This document shows positions 43,668 to 52,497 of a DNA stretch of 64,000 nt, one piece after another. The translations under genes were made by a program, and so were the position numbers. The notes below the pieces were generated by a model. That model saw only the letters and a program-made list of their open reading frames with translations. It searched no databases and was not told where the DNA came from. Each line of letters opens with the position of its first letter. The stretch's first letter is position 1. Source of the stretch: Paenibacillus yonginensis (GTDB taxonomy: Bacteria; Bacillota; Bacilli; Paenibacillales; Paenibacillaceae); NCBI RefSeq assembly GCF_001685395.1, contig NZ_CP014167.1, forward strand, positions 2,237,501 through 2,301,500. Reading direction: 5' to 3'.

Positions 43668-44414
43668 CTACTGAGCTGTCAAAATCAGAGGCCCGTCTGC
43701 CGTAATCGCTACCGTATGTTCATATTGGGCGGACAAGCGGCCGTCTGCCGTCCGGGCCGTCCATTCGTCCTCGTCGATGGTAATCCGGAACGTGCCCTCA
43801 TTAATCATCGGCTCAATCGTCAGTACCATTCCTTCCTTTAGCAGCAGCCCTTTGCCTGGCTGGCCGACATGTTCAAAGTTCGGCTCTTCATGGAGCGCAC
43901 GTCCAATTCCATGGGCCAGCAAATCCCGGACTACAGAGAAGCCGCTGCTTTCCGCATGAACCTGGATGGCATGTCCAATATCGCCCAGACGTTTGCCCGG
44001 AAGCGCCTGCTCAATCCCCAGGTACAGACATTCCTTGGTGACCTCCATCAATTTTCGCGCATTCTCGCTGATCTCGCCGACCGCGTAACACCAGGCGGAA
44101 TCCCCAAACCAGCCATCATATTCAGCTACGATATCCATTTTGACGATATCCCCTTCCTTTAACGGGGTACGATTCGGGAAGCCGTGGGCTATCACATCAT
44201 TAACCGAAGCGCAGGTTTCAGCGGGAAATCCGTTATAACCTTTCGTAAACTGCTTGCCTCCAAGCTTTGTAATATGGCGGGCTACGAAATCATTGATTTC
44301 CAGCGTGGTAATGCCCGGCTCAATCAGCTTCGCAATTTCCCGGTGGCAGTCGGCCACAATAAAATTCGCCATTTTCATTTGTTCAATTTCTTCCGGTTTC
44401 TTCAATCGGATCAT
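43668..44414 (-). CDS. map: Type I methionine aminopeptidase
   Basis: Removes N-terminal methionine from nascent proteins; 248 aa, the short bacterial form. The five metal ligands are visible: KMDIVAEYDGWFGDSAW (two Asp), AHGIGRALHEEPN (His), VLTIEPM (Glu) and QYEHTVAI (Glu). Many Firmicutes carry a second copy in the ribosomal-protein cluster; this one stands alone between a terminator and spoVIF and may be an accessory copy. Confidence 0.95.
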   Translation of the reverse strand: MIRLKKPEEIEQMKMANFIVADCHREIAKLIEPGITTLEINDFVARHITKLGGKQFTKGYNGFPAETCASVNDVIAHGFPNRTPLKEGDIVKMDIVAEYDGWFGDSAWCYAVGEISENARKLMEVTKECLYLGIEQALPGKRLGDIGHAIQVHAESSGFSVVRDLLAHGIGRALHEEPNFEHVGQPGKGLLLKEGMVLTIEPMINEGTFRITIDEDEWTARTADGRLSAQYEHTVAITADGPLILTAQ

Positions 44415-44561
44415 GGTGTTATCCCCCTTTGTGCTCTCTACCCAAACTACACCTATGGTTCATAAAAAGCAAATTTGGCGCCCGGGATGCCCCCTCGCCT
44501 CATCCCGGCACTGAGGAGCAATCGGCACGGACATTTGATCAAAGTCAAACCACAAGGCAGC

Positions 44562-44587
44562 AAAAACCCGCCGGGGTTCCCGGCGGG
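44562..44587 (-). terminator. Terminator of spoVIF
   Basis: On the minus strand CCCGCCGGG pairs with CCCGGCGGG around a short loop, followed by five T. Confidence 0.8.
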
Positions 44588-44636
44588 CCTGAACGGCTTG
44601 GGCTTGAGATCCGATTAGGGCTGAGCCCTCTTAACC

Positions 44637-44924
44637 TTAGCGGAACATGCCCCACAACTTGATCAGGTGGAACGTATTCTTCGGATCGATTCGCTGTGCA
44701 AGCACAAATTGCGTCATCTGCTCTTCCTGCACACTGGTCAAACGTTCGTTAAGTATAACCGAAGCGCTTTTTACAAGCCGGCGGACTTTGGCAGGATCCT
44801 GCAGATCCGCTTTATTCACATTCTCCACAAGCTTCTTGATCCGGTCCTTCACCACCGGATTTTTCATCTTCAGCTTTACCCGCTGCACAAGCTGCTGGCT
44901 GATCCCAAACTGCTGATAACCCAA
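44637..44924 (-). CDS. spoVIF: Stage VI sporulation protein F
   Basis: 95-aa protein matching SpoVIF (YjcC), required for coat assembly and spore resistance in Bacillus. Recognisable core: KIKKLVENVNKADLQDPAKV-type segment (RIKKLVENVNKADLQDPA) and LNERLTSVQEEQMTQFVLAQ, with a C-terminal NTFHLIKLW. The start is TTG at 44924, 9 nt after GGGAGGTG. Mother-cell expression is expected, but no sigma-K promoter was identified. Confidence 0.85.
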   Translation of the reverse strand: MGYQQFGISQQLVQRVKLKMKNPVVKDRIKKLVENVNKADLQDPAKVRRLVKSASVILNERLTSVQEEQMTQFVLAQRIDPKNTFHLIKLWGMFR

Positions 44925-45085
44925 GTTCTATGGCACCTCCCGTCAAAACTGTCGTCTTCCCCAGTATATGACGGTGCACTTGTCCCAAGTGCCAGGAAAA
45001 TTGCCGCCGTACCCTCCGGCTGGTTGATCCGGCTCCTTTGGAGCATCCTTATCGGTCAAAAAAAACGCAGGCTGACCGCAATCCG

Positions 45086-47131
45086 CTAGTCGATCAGCTC
45101 GCCCTGCAAAATCTGCTCCCGCTGCAGGTATTCCCGCAGCGGCAGATAAGCCGGCGACGTCCAGAACGCCGGCTCCCGCACCAGCTCGGCGGCGTCGTCC
45201 CTCGCCGCCTCCAGCACCGCGAAATCGCTGACCATGTCCGCGATTCGGAACTCCGGCACACCGCTCTGCTTCGTGCCGAAGAAATCGCCGGGACCGCGCA
45301 GCTCCAGGTCCCGCCGGGCCACCTCGAAGCCGTCGTCCGTTTCGGTCATGACGCGCATGCGCTCCTGACCCACCTCCGACTTCGGATCCGCGATGAGCAC
45401 GCAATAAGACGCGTGCTCTCCCCGCCCGACCCGGCCGCGCAGCTGGTGCAGCTGCGACAGCCCGAACCGGTCGGCGTCCATGACGATCATCAGCGTCGCA
45501 TTCGGCACGTCTACGCCGACCTCGACGACCGTCGTCGAAACGAGCAGCTGCGTTTCGTTCGCGTAGAACAGACGCATCGCTTCTTCTTTCTCCGCCGGCG
45601 TCATCCGCCCGTGCAGCAGCCCTACTTGAAAGTCCGGGAACGCCTGCTGCATCGAAACAAATAAATCAATCGCATTCTGCACATCCAGCTTGTCCGATTC
45701 CTCGATCAGCGGACAGATCAGGTAAGCCTGCCGCCCCTGGCTGATCTCACGGTTGATAAAACCAAGCACCCGGTCCATCATGCCGTGCTTGACCCAATAA
45801 GTCGAGATCGGCTTGCGGCCTGCCGGACGTTCGGACAAGGTGGAGACGTCCATGTCGCCGAAAGCCGTAATCGCCAGCGTGCGTGGAATCGGCGTTGCCG
45901 TCATCGTCAGCACGTCCGGATTATAACCTTTGCGCCGCAGAATGCTGCGCTGGTTGACGCCAAAGCGGTGCTGCTCATCCGTAACCACAAGACCCAGCGC
46001 CCTAAAGAACACATCCTCCTGAATCAGCGCATGGGTGCCGACCACAATATCGGTCAGTCCCATCTGCAGCGAAGCGAGCAGGTCTTTTCTTTTGCGCCCT
46101 GTAATGCTGCCCGTAAGCAGACCTACCGTAATCCCAAACGGCTCAAACAATTTCGCCAGAGAGCGGGCATGCTGCTCGGCCAAAATTTCCGTCGGGACCA
46201 TAAGCGCGCCCTGATATCCCGATTTGACGGCCGCATACAGTGCCAAAGCCGCCACCACTGTTTTGCCGGAGCCTACATCGCCCTGCAGCAAGCGGTTCAT
46301 GCAGTAAGGAGAGCGCATATCCTGCAGGATCTCCAGCTCCACCTTCTTCTGCGCGTCCGTCAGCTCAAAGGGCAGGCTGCGCACGAACTCGCGCATCGTT
46401 GCATTATCGACCGTATGCTGTACCCCATCCTGGCGCTGCTGATTCATTGCCCGGTACACCTGCAGCTTCAGTTGAAACAGGAATAACTCCTCGTACACCA
46501 TCCGCCGCCGCGCCTGCTGGCCTTCCTCGTTATCCACCGGCTGGTGGATGCGCTGAATCGCCCGGCTGCGCGCCATCAGACCATATTGCTGCACAAGCTC
46601 CTGCGGCAGAATCTCCGGGATCATCTCGCCGTATTGCATCAGCGCCTGCTTGATCGTCTTGCGCATCCAGGCCTGCGTTATGTTCCCGCCTACCGAATAG
46701 ACCGGCTGCAGGCTGCCGCTGCGGCTTGCCCCCTGATCCGGAAACTCCGAATCCGAGACGGTCAGCTGCATCCGGCGCATATCCCATTTGCCGGTCAGCG
46801 TTACCTCCCGCCCGGGCGTCAGCTGCTCCTTCAGGAAATGGCGGTTAAACCAGGTGGCCGTGAACATCCAGTCGTCCGCCATCATTTTGCAGGTCAACCT
46901 GGATTTCTTGCCGTAGCGCTGCAGGACCGGCAGACCAAACACCTTGGCCTGCACGGTCGCTTTCTCGCCGTCCTGCACCTCGCTCAGCGGCCTAAGCCGG
47001 TAATCCTCATAACGGAATGGATAATATTCCAGCAAATCGGCTACCGTAAAGATATGAAAGGCGTGAAGCTCCCCTTCTTTGAGAGCACTCACGCCGCTGA
47101 CTTTTTTTACAGGAATTTCGTTTAACAGCAT
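45086..47131 (-). CDS. recG: ATP-dependent DNA helicase RecG
   Basis: Branch-migration helicase that remodels stalled forks and Holliday junctions; 681 aa. An N-terminal wedge/OB domain (about residues 50-150), then the SF2 helicase with Walker A LLQGDVGSGKTVVAALA, DEQH box VVTDEQHRFG, TMTATPIPRTLA (motif III), and LQQLRGRVGRG-type LHQLRGRVGRGEHASYC (motif VI). The true ATG is 47131, 7 nt after GAGGG; it follows the degV stop by 2 nt, so the genes are coupled. Confidence 0.97.
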   Translation of the reverse strand: MLLNEIPVKKVSGVSALKEGELHAFHIFTVADLLEYYPFRYEDYRLRPLSEVQDGEKATVQAKVFGLPVLQRYGKKSRLTCKMMADDWMFTATWFNRHFLKEQLTPGREVTLTGKWDMRRMQLTVSDSEFPDQGASRSGSLQPVYSVGGNITQAWMRKTIKQALMQYGEMIPEILPQELVQQYGLMARSRAIQRIHQPVDNEEGQQARRRMVYEELFLFQLKLQVYRAMNQQRQDGVQHTVDNATMREFVRSLPFELTDAQKKVELEILQDMRSPYCMNRLLQGDVGSGKTVVAALALYAAVKSGYQGALMVPTEILAEQHARSLAKLFEPFGITVGLLTGSITGRKRKDLLASLQMGLTDIVVGTHALIQEDVFFRALGLVVTDEQHRFGVNQRSILRRKGYNPDVLTMTATPIPRTLAITAFGDMDVSTLSERPAGRKPISTYWVKHGMMDRVLGFINREISQGRQAYLICPLIEESDKLDVQNAIDLFVSMQQAFPDFQVGLLHGRMTPAEKEEAMRLFYANETQLLVSTTVVEVGVDVPNATLMIVMDADRFGLSQLHQLRGRVGRGEHASYCVLIADPKSEVGQERMRVMTETDDGFEVARRDLELRGPGDFFGTKQSGVPEFRIADMVSDFAVLEAARDDAAELVREPAFWTSPAYLPLREYLQREQILQGELID

Positions 47132-47133
47132 CT

Positions 47134-48009
47134 CTAATCCCTCGCTGGCCAGCAAAATACAGCAACCGTCCCGCGCCCAACATGAGCGCCAACGACGGCG
47201 CCGATATCTGTTCGAACCACCTCATGCAGCGTAAAATGATTCCGCAGCTCCGCCAAAATTTCTTCGGCTCCCTCCGGGTTGGCCGAATCGGCGAGCGCCG
47301 CATGGATATCTTTCACCTCGCCAAAGTCTTTGCGGAACAGCTCCATCATGCGAGCGATCGCTTTCTTCCGCCCCCTGGCTTTGTCCACCGAATAAATAAC
47401 ACCGTCTTCGCCTACCGAAAGAATCGGTTTGATGTTCAGCAGCGTCCCCAGCAGCGCGGTAGCCCGGCCAATCCGGCCGCCTTTCTGCAGATATTCCAGC
47501 GTATCGACCATAAAATACAGATGCCGGACCTGCCGCAACCGTTCGACTTCCTTGAGAATCGAAGCCGTGTCCGCCCCTTCTTCCGCCATGCGGGCCGCGG
47601 CTGTGACCAGCATGCCGAAGCCGTAGCTTGCGCACCTGGAGTCGACTACATGCACGTCCACCGGATGTCCAAGCTCTTCTTCGAGCATTTCTTTGCCAAG
47701 CATAGAAGCCTGATAAGTCCCGCTCATCCCGGAAGAAAGGTGAATGGAAATCACAGCGCTGTCTGGATTGGCTTCCAGCAGCCCCCGGAACACCTCCATA
47801 TATTGCGAAGGCGAAGTTTGGGACGTGGTCGGCAGCTCCTTCTCACGCTCCAGCCGTTCATAGAATTCGCCTGCCGTCAGATCGATTCCTTCACGATAAG
47901 AGTCCTCACCAAACCGGACCACCATCGGAATGACATGAATCCCGTAAGCTTCAACGATAGATTTGGGTACATCGGCTGTGCTGTCTGTCACGATAACGGG
48001 TTTCGCCAT
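47134..48009 (-). CDS. DegV-family fatty-acid-binding protein (FakB-like)
   Basis: 291-aa fatty-acid carrier. The DegV fold motifs are IVTDSTADVPKSIVEAYGI at the N-terminus, TTSQTSPSQY (a T-S-Q-P-S-type loop for the head group) and HLSSGMSGTYQAS. In this family FakB presents the fatty acid to FakA for phosphorylation. The neighbouring upstream fakA gene, 33 nt away, makes that pairing likely. It is followed directly by recG. Confidence 0.92.
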   Translation of the reverse strand: MAKPVIVTDSTADVPKSIVEAYGIHVIPMVVRFGEDSYREGIDLTAGEFYERLEREKELPTTSQTSPSQYMEVFRGLLEANPDSAVISIHLSSGMSGTYQASMLGKEMLEEELGHPVDVHVVDSRCASYGFGMLVTAAARMAEEGADTASILKEVERLRQVRHLYFMVDTLEYLQKGGRIGRATALLGTLLNIKPILSVGEDGVIYSVDKARGRKKAIARMMELFRKDFGEVKDIHAALADSANPEGAEEILAELRNHFTLHEVVRTDIGAVVGAHVGRGTVAVFCWPARD

Positions 48010-48042
48010 TTTGATCCCCCTGACTATGCTCCCGGCCCTGTT

Positions 48043-49845
48043 TTATCCTTCCACCGAGAACAAATAATAATAGATTGGCTGACCGCCTTCATGAGCTTCG
48101 ACCTCTGCGTCCGGATAATGTTCCTTCAGCCATCCGGTCAGCAGCAGCGTTTCTTCTTCCTTGGCCTCTTCACCGGTCAGAATCGTCACTACCTCGTCGC
48201 CGTTCACAAGCATTTTGGCCAGCAGCTCCTGACAGGTGGCCAGCATATTCTCTTCCGTAGCCACAATTTGGGAATCGGCGATGCCGATATAATGCCCGGC
48301 GCGGATTTCCAGGCCGTCAAAAGTAGTGTCGCGGACCGCGTAAGTCACCTGTCCGGTTCTGACCTCATGGACCGCCGCTGTCATGCGGCTTTCGTTCACC
48401 TGGACGTCGTCTTCCTCCTGGAACGAAAATGCCGCTGCCATGCCCTGCGGAATGCTTTTGCTCGGAATGACCGTAACACTGCGTTCTCCTTCCAGCAGAT
48501 CACGCGCCTGCTGGGCTGCCAGCACAATATTCGAATTGTTCGGCAGAATGAATACATGCTGAGCCGTAATCGACTGCACCGCGTTCACAAAATCTTCCGT
48601 GCTCGGGTTCATTGTTTGTCCGCCGGACAAAACGATGTCTACGCCAAGACTTCTAAAGATCTCTGTGATGCCGTCGCCAGAGGCTACCGCAATAAAGCCG
48701 TACGGGGCGAGCTCATCAGCAGGCAGAATGGCCGGGTCTTCCTGCCTTGCCGGTTCGGCCGGCATTTCGGCAAACAGCTCAGGAGCCGGTGCCGCATCCA
48801 TGCCCGCAGTCAGCAGGTCCCTGTGCTGCTCCCGCATATTCAGAATATGAATCTGCGTAATTTCCCCATACTTCAGCGCAAGATTAAGCACTTCGCCAGG
48901 CGCCTTGGAATGAACATGCACCTTGATGATTTCGTCGTCTGCAATAACAATAATCGAATCGCCGTTAACAGCCAAAGCGCTGCGGAAGGCATCCTCCAGG
49001 AAAGGGGCCTTCTGCCCTTCTCCAAGCTTGCGGTTGATAAAAAATTCCATGTCGTACAGAAATTCTATATCTTCCGTTTCAAGCTTGGCCTGGGCCGACA
49101 TCGGCACTTCTGCAAACGGCCGCTGGACAGTCTGCACAGCCGTCTCTTTCACCATCAAGGCACCGGCAGAAGGTTTCGAGCCAGCTTGTCCTTCAGGCAC
49201 GCCCGTCGTGCCCGATGTTTGCGGCGCCACTCCGTTCAAATAGTCGGCAAACCCTTGATAAATATATACAAGCCCTTGTCCGCCCGAGTCTACGACTCCA
49301 ACCTGCTTCAGTACGGGCAGCTGCTCCGGCGTTTGAGCCAAGGCTTCCTTCGCTTTAGTCAGCACCCCGTTCATCAGTTCAGTCACGTCGCTCGTACGGC
49401 GCGATAAATAAACGGCCTGTTTCGCCGCCTCTTTCGCCACCGTTAAGATCGTCCCCTCAACCGGTTTGACAACGGCTTTATAAGCAGTATCTACCCCGCT
49501 CTGCAGCGCCAAGGCGAATTGCACAGCGTTTAATTCTTCATATGACGCTGCATAGCGGCCAAACCCGCGAAACAGCTGGGACAAAATCACTCCCGAGTTG
49601 CCGCGGGCCCCCATCAGCAGTCCCTTGGAAAGAACGGCAGCTCTGGTTCCCACACCTCCGGTATCCTGTTTGCGCAGCTCCGTTACCCCGTTTGTCATCG
49701 TCAAATTCATGTTGGTTCCGGTATCACCATCCGGTACCGGAAATACGTTTAGTGAATTGACATGCTCGGCATGCCTGTGCAACTGCTCCGCTCCGGCAAG
49801 AACCATCGCGCTGAAATCTGTTCCATTTAGAGAACGCTTACTCAA
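48043..49845 (-). CDS. fakA: Fatty-acid kinase FakA (YloV, DAK2 domain)
   Basis: Phosphorylates exogenous fatty acids bound to FakB/DegV so they can enter phospholipid synthesis; 600 aa. The N-terminal DAK2 domain has LNVFPVPDGDTGTNM (Asp ligands for Mg) and GARGNSGVILSQLFRGF. The central and C-terminal domains follow the FakA plan, ending in the DegV-like EDVV region (HVFILPNNSNIVLAAQQA). The start is TTG at 49845, 8 nt after AAGGGG. The Asp23-type gene yloU, usually just upstream, is absent here. Confidence 0.95.
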   Translation of the reverse strand: MSKRSLNGTDFSAMVLAGAEQLHRHAEHVNSLNVFPVPDGDTGTNMNLTMTNGVTELRKQDTGGVGTRAAVLSKGLLMGARGNSGVILSQLFRGFGRYAASYEELNAVQFALALQSGVDTAYKAVVKPVEGTILTVAKEAAKQAVYLSRRTSDVTELMNGVLTKAKEALAQTPEQLPVLKQVGVVDSGGQGLVYIYQGFADYLNGVAPQTSGTTGVPEGQAGSKPSAGALMVKETAVQTVQRPFAEVPMSAQAKLETEDIEFLYDMEFFINRKLGEGQKAPFLEDAFRSALAVNGDSIIVIADDEIIKVHVHSKAPGEVLNLALKYGEITQIHILNMREQHRDLLTAGMDAAPAPELFAEMPAEPARQEDPAILPADELAPYGFIAVASGDGITEIFRSLGVDIVLSGGQTMNPSTEDFVNAVQSITAQHVFILPNNSNIVLAAQQARDLLEGERSVTVIPSKSIPQGMAAAFSFQEEDDVQVNESRMTAAVHEVRTGQVTYAVRDTTFDGLEIRAGHYIGIADSQIVATEENMLATCQELLAKMLVNGDEVVTILTGEEAKEEETLLLTGWLKEHYPDAEVEAHEGGQPIYYYLFSVEG

Positions 49846-50219
49846 TGAGAATTCCCCTTCCTAGCTTGAATACGCTATTGCGCAGTGAAATTAGCGGCTC
49901 CTTATTCAGCCGGTTTCCTCTGCGGCTCCTATACTTCATTTTTGTCTATACCAAACCGGTCCGATACCAGAACTTCCTGACTCCCGCTTCTTCTTAACGC
50001 CAAATCATTTATAAAATCAAAAATGCATGGTCAGGTCAAACTACAGTTCCCGGATCGCTGGTGGCCAATCGCCTGATCAGATCCGCCCGAGTGCAAACCT
50101 CCCTGAACCAGCTATCAAACCGCATCAGGGATGCCCGGCTTTAAACAACATTGTACTATAAGAACAAAGAGAAATAAATAAAAGATGCCGGGAGGCGGGA
50201 AATAATGTTTACACAGCTG
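49846..50219. other. Gene-free stretch between fakA and rpmB
   Basis: 374 bp with no supported gene. It holds an imperfect inverted repeat TCCCTGA/TCAGGGA (50099-50131) and a TTGACC ... TATAAA arrangement on the minus strand near 50041-50008 that could be a fakA promoter. The yloU gene expected from Bacillus synteny is not present. Confidence 0.45.
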
Positions 50220-50249
50220 TTGACGTAGCTTTTTTTGCTGTGATATTAT
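50220..50249 (+). promoter_or_regulatory. Promoter of rpmB
   Basis: TTGACG (five of six) at 50220-50225 and TATTAT (five of six) at 50244-50249, with 18 bp between. It is 55 bp before the rpmB start. Confidence 0.7.
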
Positions 50250-50303
50250 ATTTAAAGTGTTGTGTTTTCAAGATGATCGTCTTGGAATAAGGAGGTGTAA
50301 TCA

Positions 50304-50492
50304 ATGTCCCGCAAATGTTATGTAACTGGCAAGAAACCAAGCACCGGTAACCACGTTTCCCACGCAAACAACCGTAACCGCCGTTCTTGGGGCGTAAACG
50401 TGCAGAAAGTACGGATCTTGGTCGACGGTAAACCAAAACGCGTTTATGTCAGCACTCGTGCCCTGAAATCCGGCAAAGTAACACGCGTTTAA
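50304..50492 (+). CDS. rpmB: 50S ribosomal protein L28
   Basis: Structural protein of the large ribosomal subunit, 62 aa. Sequence [20 protein letters not shown] and [21 protein letters not shown] are diagnostic. It has one cysteine, so it is the zinc-independent form. AAGGAGGTG precedes the ATG. It is divergent from fakA and convergent with spoVM, with a terminator directly after it. Confidence 0.97.
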   Translation: MSRKCYVTGKKPSTGNHVSHANNRNRRSWGVNVQKVRILVDGKPKRVYVSTRALKSGKVTRV

Positions 50493-50510
50493 TCACATAC
50501 GCATATAAAC

Positions 50511-50543
50511 AAAAAGCACCTTTAATTGTAGAGGTGCTTTTTT
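50511..50543 (+). terminator. Terminator of rpmB
   Basis: AAAAAGCACCT pairs with AGGTGCTTTTTT around a 10-nt loop. Confidence 0.85.
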
Positions 50544-50614
50544 CATGTCTTGCCTGTGCGGAAAGGCGCAGGGGTTCCGGTTCCCTACGCTTTTGCTCCG
50601 GCAACAGTTGTTCT

Positions 50615-50695
50615 TTAATTCTTCTGAAATGTATTCAAAACAGCCTTCACAAAACCTCCCAGAAACTTCGGCAGCCTAAACGTGTAAAATTTCAT
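50615..50695 (-). CDS. spoVM: Stage V sporulation protein M
   Basis: 26-aa amphipathic peptide MKFYTFRLPKFLGGFVKAVL plus six residues (NTFQKN). It is a clear match to SpoVM, which recognises the convex forespore membrane and anchors SpoIVA during coat assembly. GGAGG lies 7 nt before the ATG. The conserved Pro9 is present. Location between rpe and rpmB is the same as in Bacillus subtilis. It is below the size limit of most gene finders. Confidence 0.93.
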   Translation of the reverse strand: MKFYTFRLPKFLGGFVKAVLNTFQKN

Positions 50696-50765
50696 GCTTC
50701 ACCCTCCCCATCGTTCTCACCATTACCATATGCGGATCTGAGTGCCCGAGTCCCGCTTTCGCGCA

Positions 50766-50812
50766 CAAAAAAATGGCTACATGAGAAAAACGCCTGCTCA
50801 TGTAACCATTTG
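50766..50812 (-). terminator. Terminator between rpe and spoVM
   Basis: On the minus strand AAATGGTTACATGAG pairs with CTCATGTAGCCATTT (one G-U pair) and is followed by TTTT. It ends the long prpC-prkC-rsgA-rpe run and isolates spoVM. Confidence 0.85.
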
Positions 50813-50879
50813 TATGCGAAGCGGACTCCGCCTATTCCATTCGATCTTGACCTTGCTTGTCCTTTTCGCGGTCAGGGCA

Positions 50880-51548
50880 TCAGCCCCGGGAGACCGCAAC
50901 GCTCGAACGAATCTCGCGGATGGCCTCCGCCCGGTCGCTCCGGCCGAATACGGCGCTTCCGGCCACCAGCACGTCTGCCCCGGCCTCCACTACGATCGGA
51001 GCCGTCTCAGACGTAATGCCGCCGTCTACTTCAATATGCAGATGGGCAATGCCCCGCTCCTGCTGCAGCTTTCGGATTTCGGCGATTTTCCGTACTGTCG
51101 TCGGGATGAAGGCTTGTCCGCCGAAACCCGGGTTAACGGTCATGACAAGCACCAGATCCACGTCTTCCAGCACCTGTTCGATAGCCGATACCGGTGTCCC
51201 TGGATTAATCGCTACGCCGGCTTTGACGCCATGTTCCTTGATCATATGCAGCACACGGTGCAAATGCACGCAGGCCTCTGCATGAACAGTAATCACATGA
51301 GCTCCTGCTTTGGCAAACGCCGGAATGTAATTCTCCGGATTTTCGATCATCAAATGCACATCCAGCGGTTTCTTGGCGATGGGAGCAATCGCGTCCATCA
51401 CGATCGGGCCGAAGGTCAGATTCGGCACAAAATGGCCGTCCATGACATCAACGTGAATCCAGTCCGCTCCTGCAGCTTCCACTTCCACAATCTCCGCGCC
51501 TAGCTTGTCAAAACGAGCCGATAAAATAGAGGGTGCAATATATACCAT
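50880..51548 (-). CDS. rpe: Ribulose-phosphate 3-epimerase
   Basis: Interconverts ribulose-5-phosphate and xylulose-5-phosphate in the pentose phosphate pathway; 222-aa TIM barrel. Motifs: [33 protein letters not shown] (Asp and metal His), [13 protein letters not shown] and EVDGGIT. GGAGGT precedes the ATG. It follows rsgA by 4 nt, and the Bacillus neighbour thiN is missing downstream. Confidence 0.97.
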   Translation of the reverse strand: MVYIAPSILSARFDKLGAEIVEVEAAGADWIHVDVMDGHFVPNLTFGPIVMDAIAPIAKKPLDVHLMIENPENYIPAFAKAGAHVITVHAEACVHLHRVLHMIKEHGVKAGVAINPGTPVSAIEQVLEDVDLVLVMTVNPGFGGQAFIPTTVRKIAEIRKLQQERGIAHLHIEVDGGITSETAPIVVEAGADVLVAGSAVFGRSDRAEAIREIRSSVAVSRG

Positions 51549-51552
51549 AACT

Positions 51553-52449
51553 TTAGTACCTCCGCTTCTTGTCTTTCATTTCCTGGAAAAACTCCACATA
51601 ATGCTCATACCGACTGGCGGCAATGCCGCCGGATTCCACCGCTTCCCTTACGCGGCAGCCGGGTTCATGCAGATGACTGCAGCCCCGGAATTTACACTGC
51701 TCCGCCAGGGGAGCGAATTCAATAAAACAGGAGGACAACTCGTCTACGCCAAGCTCCAGAAAGTCCAGCTGGCTGAATCCCGGCGTATCGGCGACATAAG
51801 CGCCGTTGTCGAGCTCGATCAGCTCGACATGCCGGGTCGTATGACGGCCGCGGCCCAGGCGCATGCTGATTTCGCTGGTTTCAAGCGTCAGGCCGGGAAG
51901 CATCGCATTCAGCAGCGAAGATTTCCCGACCCCCGACTGCCCGGCAAAGACGCTGATATGGCCGGCCAGGTTCTCTTTGACCCGCTCCATTCCTTCGCCT
52001 TTAAGCGAACTCGTGACAAGCACCTTGTAGCCCACTTGTTCATAAAGCTCTACTGTACGGGCAACCTGCTGCTCTTCCTGCGCGTCCATTAAATCGTGTT
52101 TGGTCAAACAGATAAGCGCGCGGAGCCCCGCATGCTCAATATGTACAAGAAATTTATCGAGCAGCTGCAAATTCAAGTCAGGCTCTTTCACGGAAAACAG
52201 CAGGACGGCAAGACTGGCATTAGCCACGGGCGGACGGATGAGCTCCGTCTCCCGCGGCAAAAGTTCATCCACCGTGCCTTCCCCGTTTTCAGTTGGCGTA
52301 TAAATGACGCGATCTCCCACAAGGGGGGACAATCCTTTTTTTTTGAAGATTCCTCGTCCGCGGCACTGGACCGTTCCGTCCTCATCCGCTGCATCGGGTT
52401 TTACATAATAATAGCCGCTTAACGCTTTAACGATTAAACCTTCAGGCAT
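51553..52449 (-). CDS. rsgA: Ribosome small-subunit-dependent GTPase RsgA
   Basis: Circularly permuted GTPase that aids 30S maturation, 298 aa. An N-terminal OB domain is followed by LTKHDLMD (G4), [15 protein letters not shown] (G1) and [12 protein letters not shown] (G3), the permuted order. The C-terminal zinc knuckle is [18 protein letters not shown]. The ATG at 52449 lies 6 nt after GAGG and begins [16 protein letters not shown], a family-typical start; 52467 was rejected. Confidence 0.96.
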   Translation of the reverse strand: MPEGLIVKALSGYYYVKPDAADEDGTVQCRGRGIFKKKGLSPLVGDRVIYTPTENGEGTVDELLPRETELIRPPVANASLAVLLFSVKEPDLNLQLLDKFLVHIEHAGLRALICLTKHDLMDAQEEQQVARTVELYEQVGYKVLVTSSLKGEGMERVKENLAGHISVFAGQSGVGKSSLLNAMLPGLTLETSEISMRLGRGRHTTRHVELIELDNGAYVADTPGFSQLDFLELGVDELSSCFIEFAPLAEQCKFRGCSHLHEPGCRVREAVESGGIAASRYEHYVEFFQEMKDKKRRY

Positions 52450-52497
52450 GAGGTTCCTCGCTTTCATCTATCTAGGTTTGCCGTACGGGTTTGATGA

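Noticed and set aside
44943..45404. 153-codon frame on the minus strand near the recG end
   Set aside because: Very Gly/Arg/Ala-rich, out of frame with recG, and explained by the GC-rich recG 3' end.
47182..49407. 741-codon open frame on the plus strand
   Set aside because: It is the antisense shadow of degV and fakA, has no family motifs, and no ribosome binding site of note. The minus-strand genes carry clear motifs.
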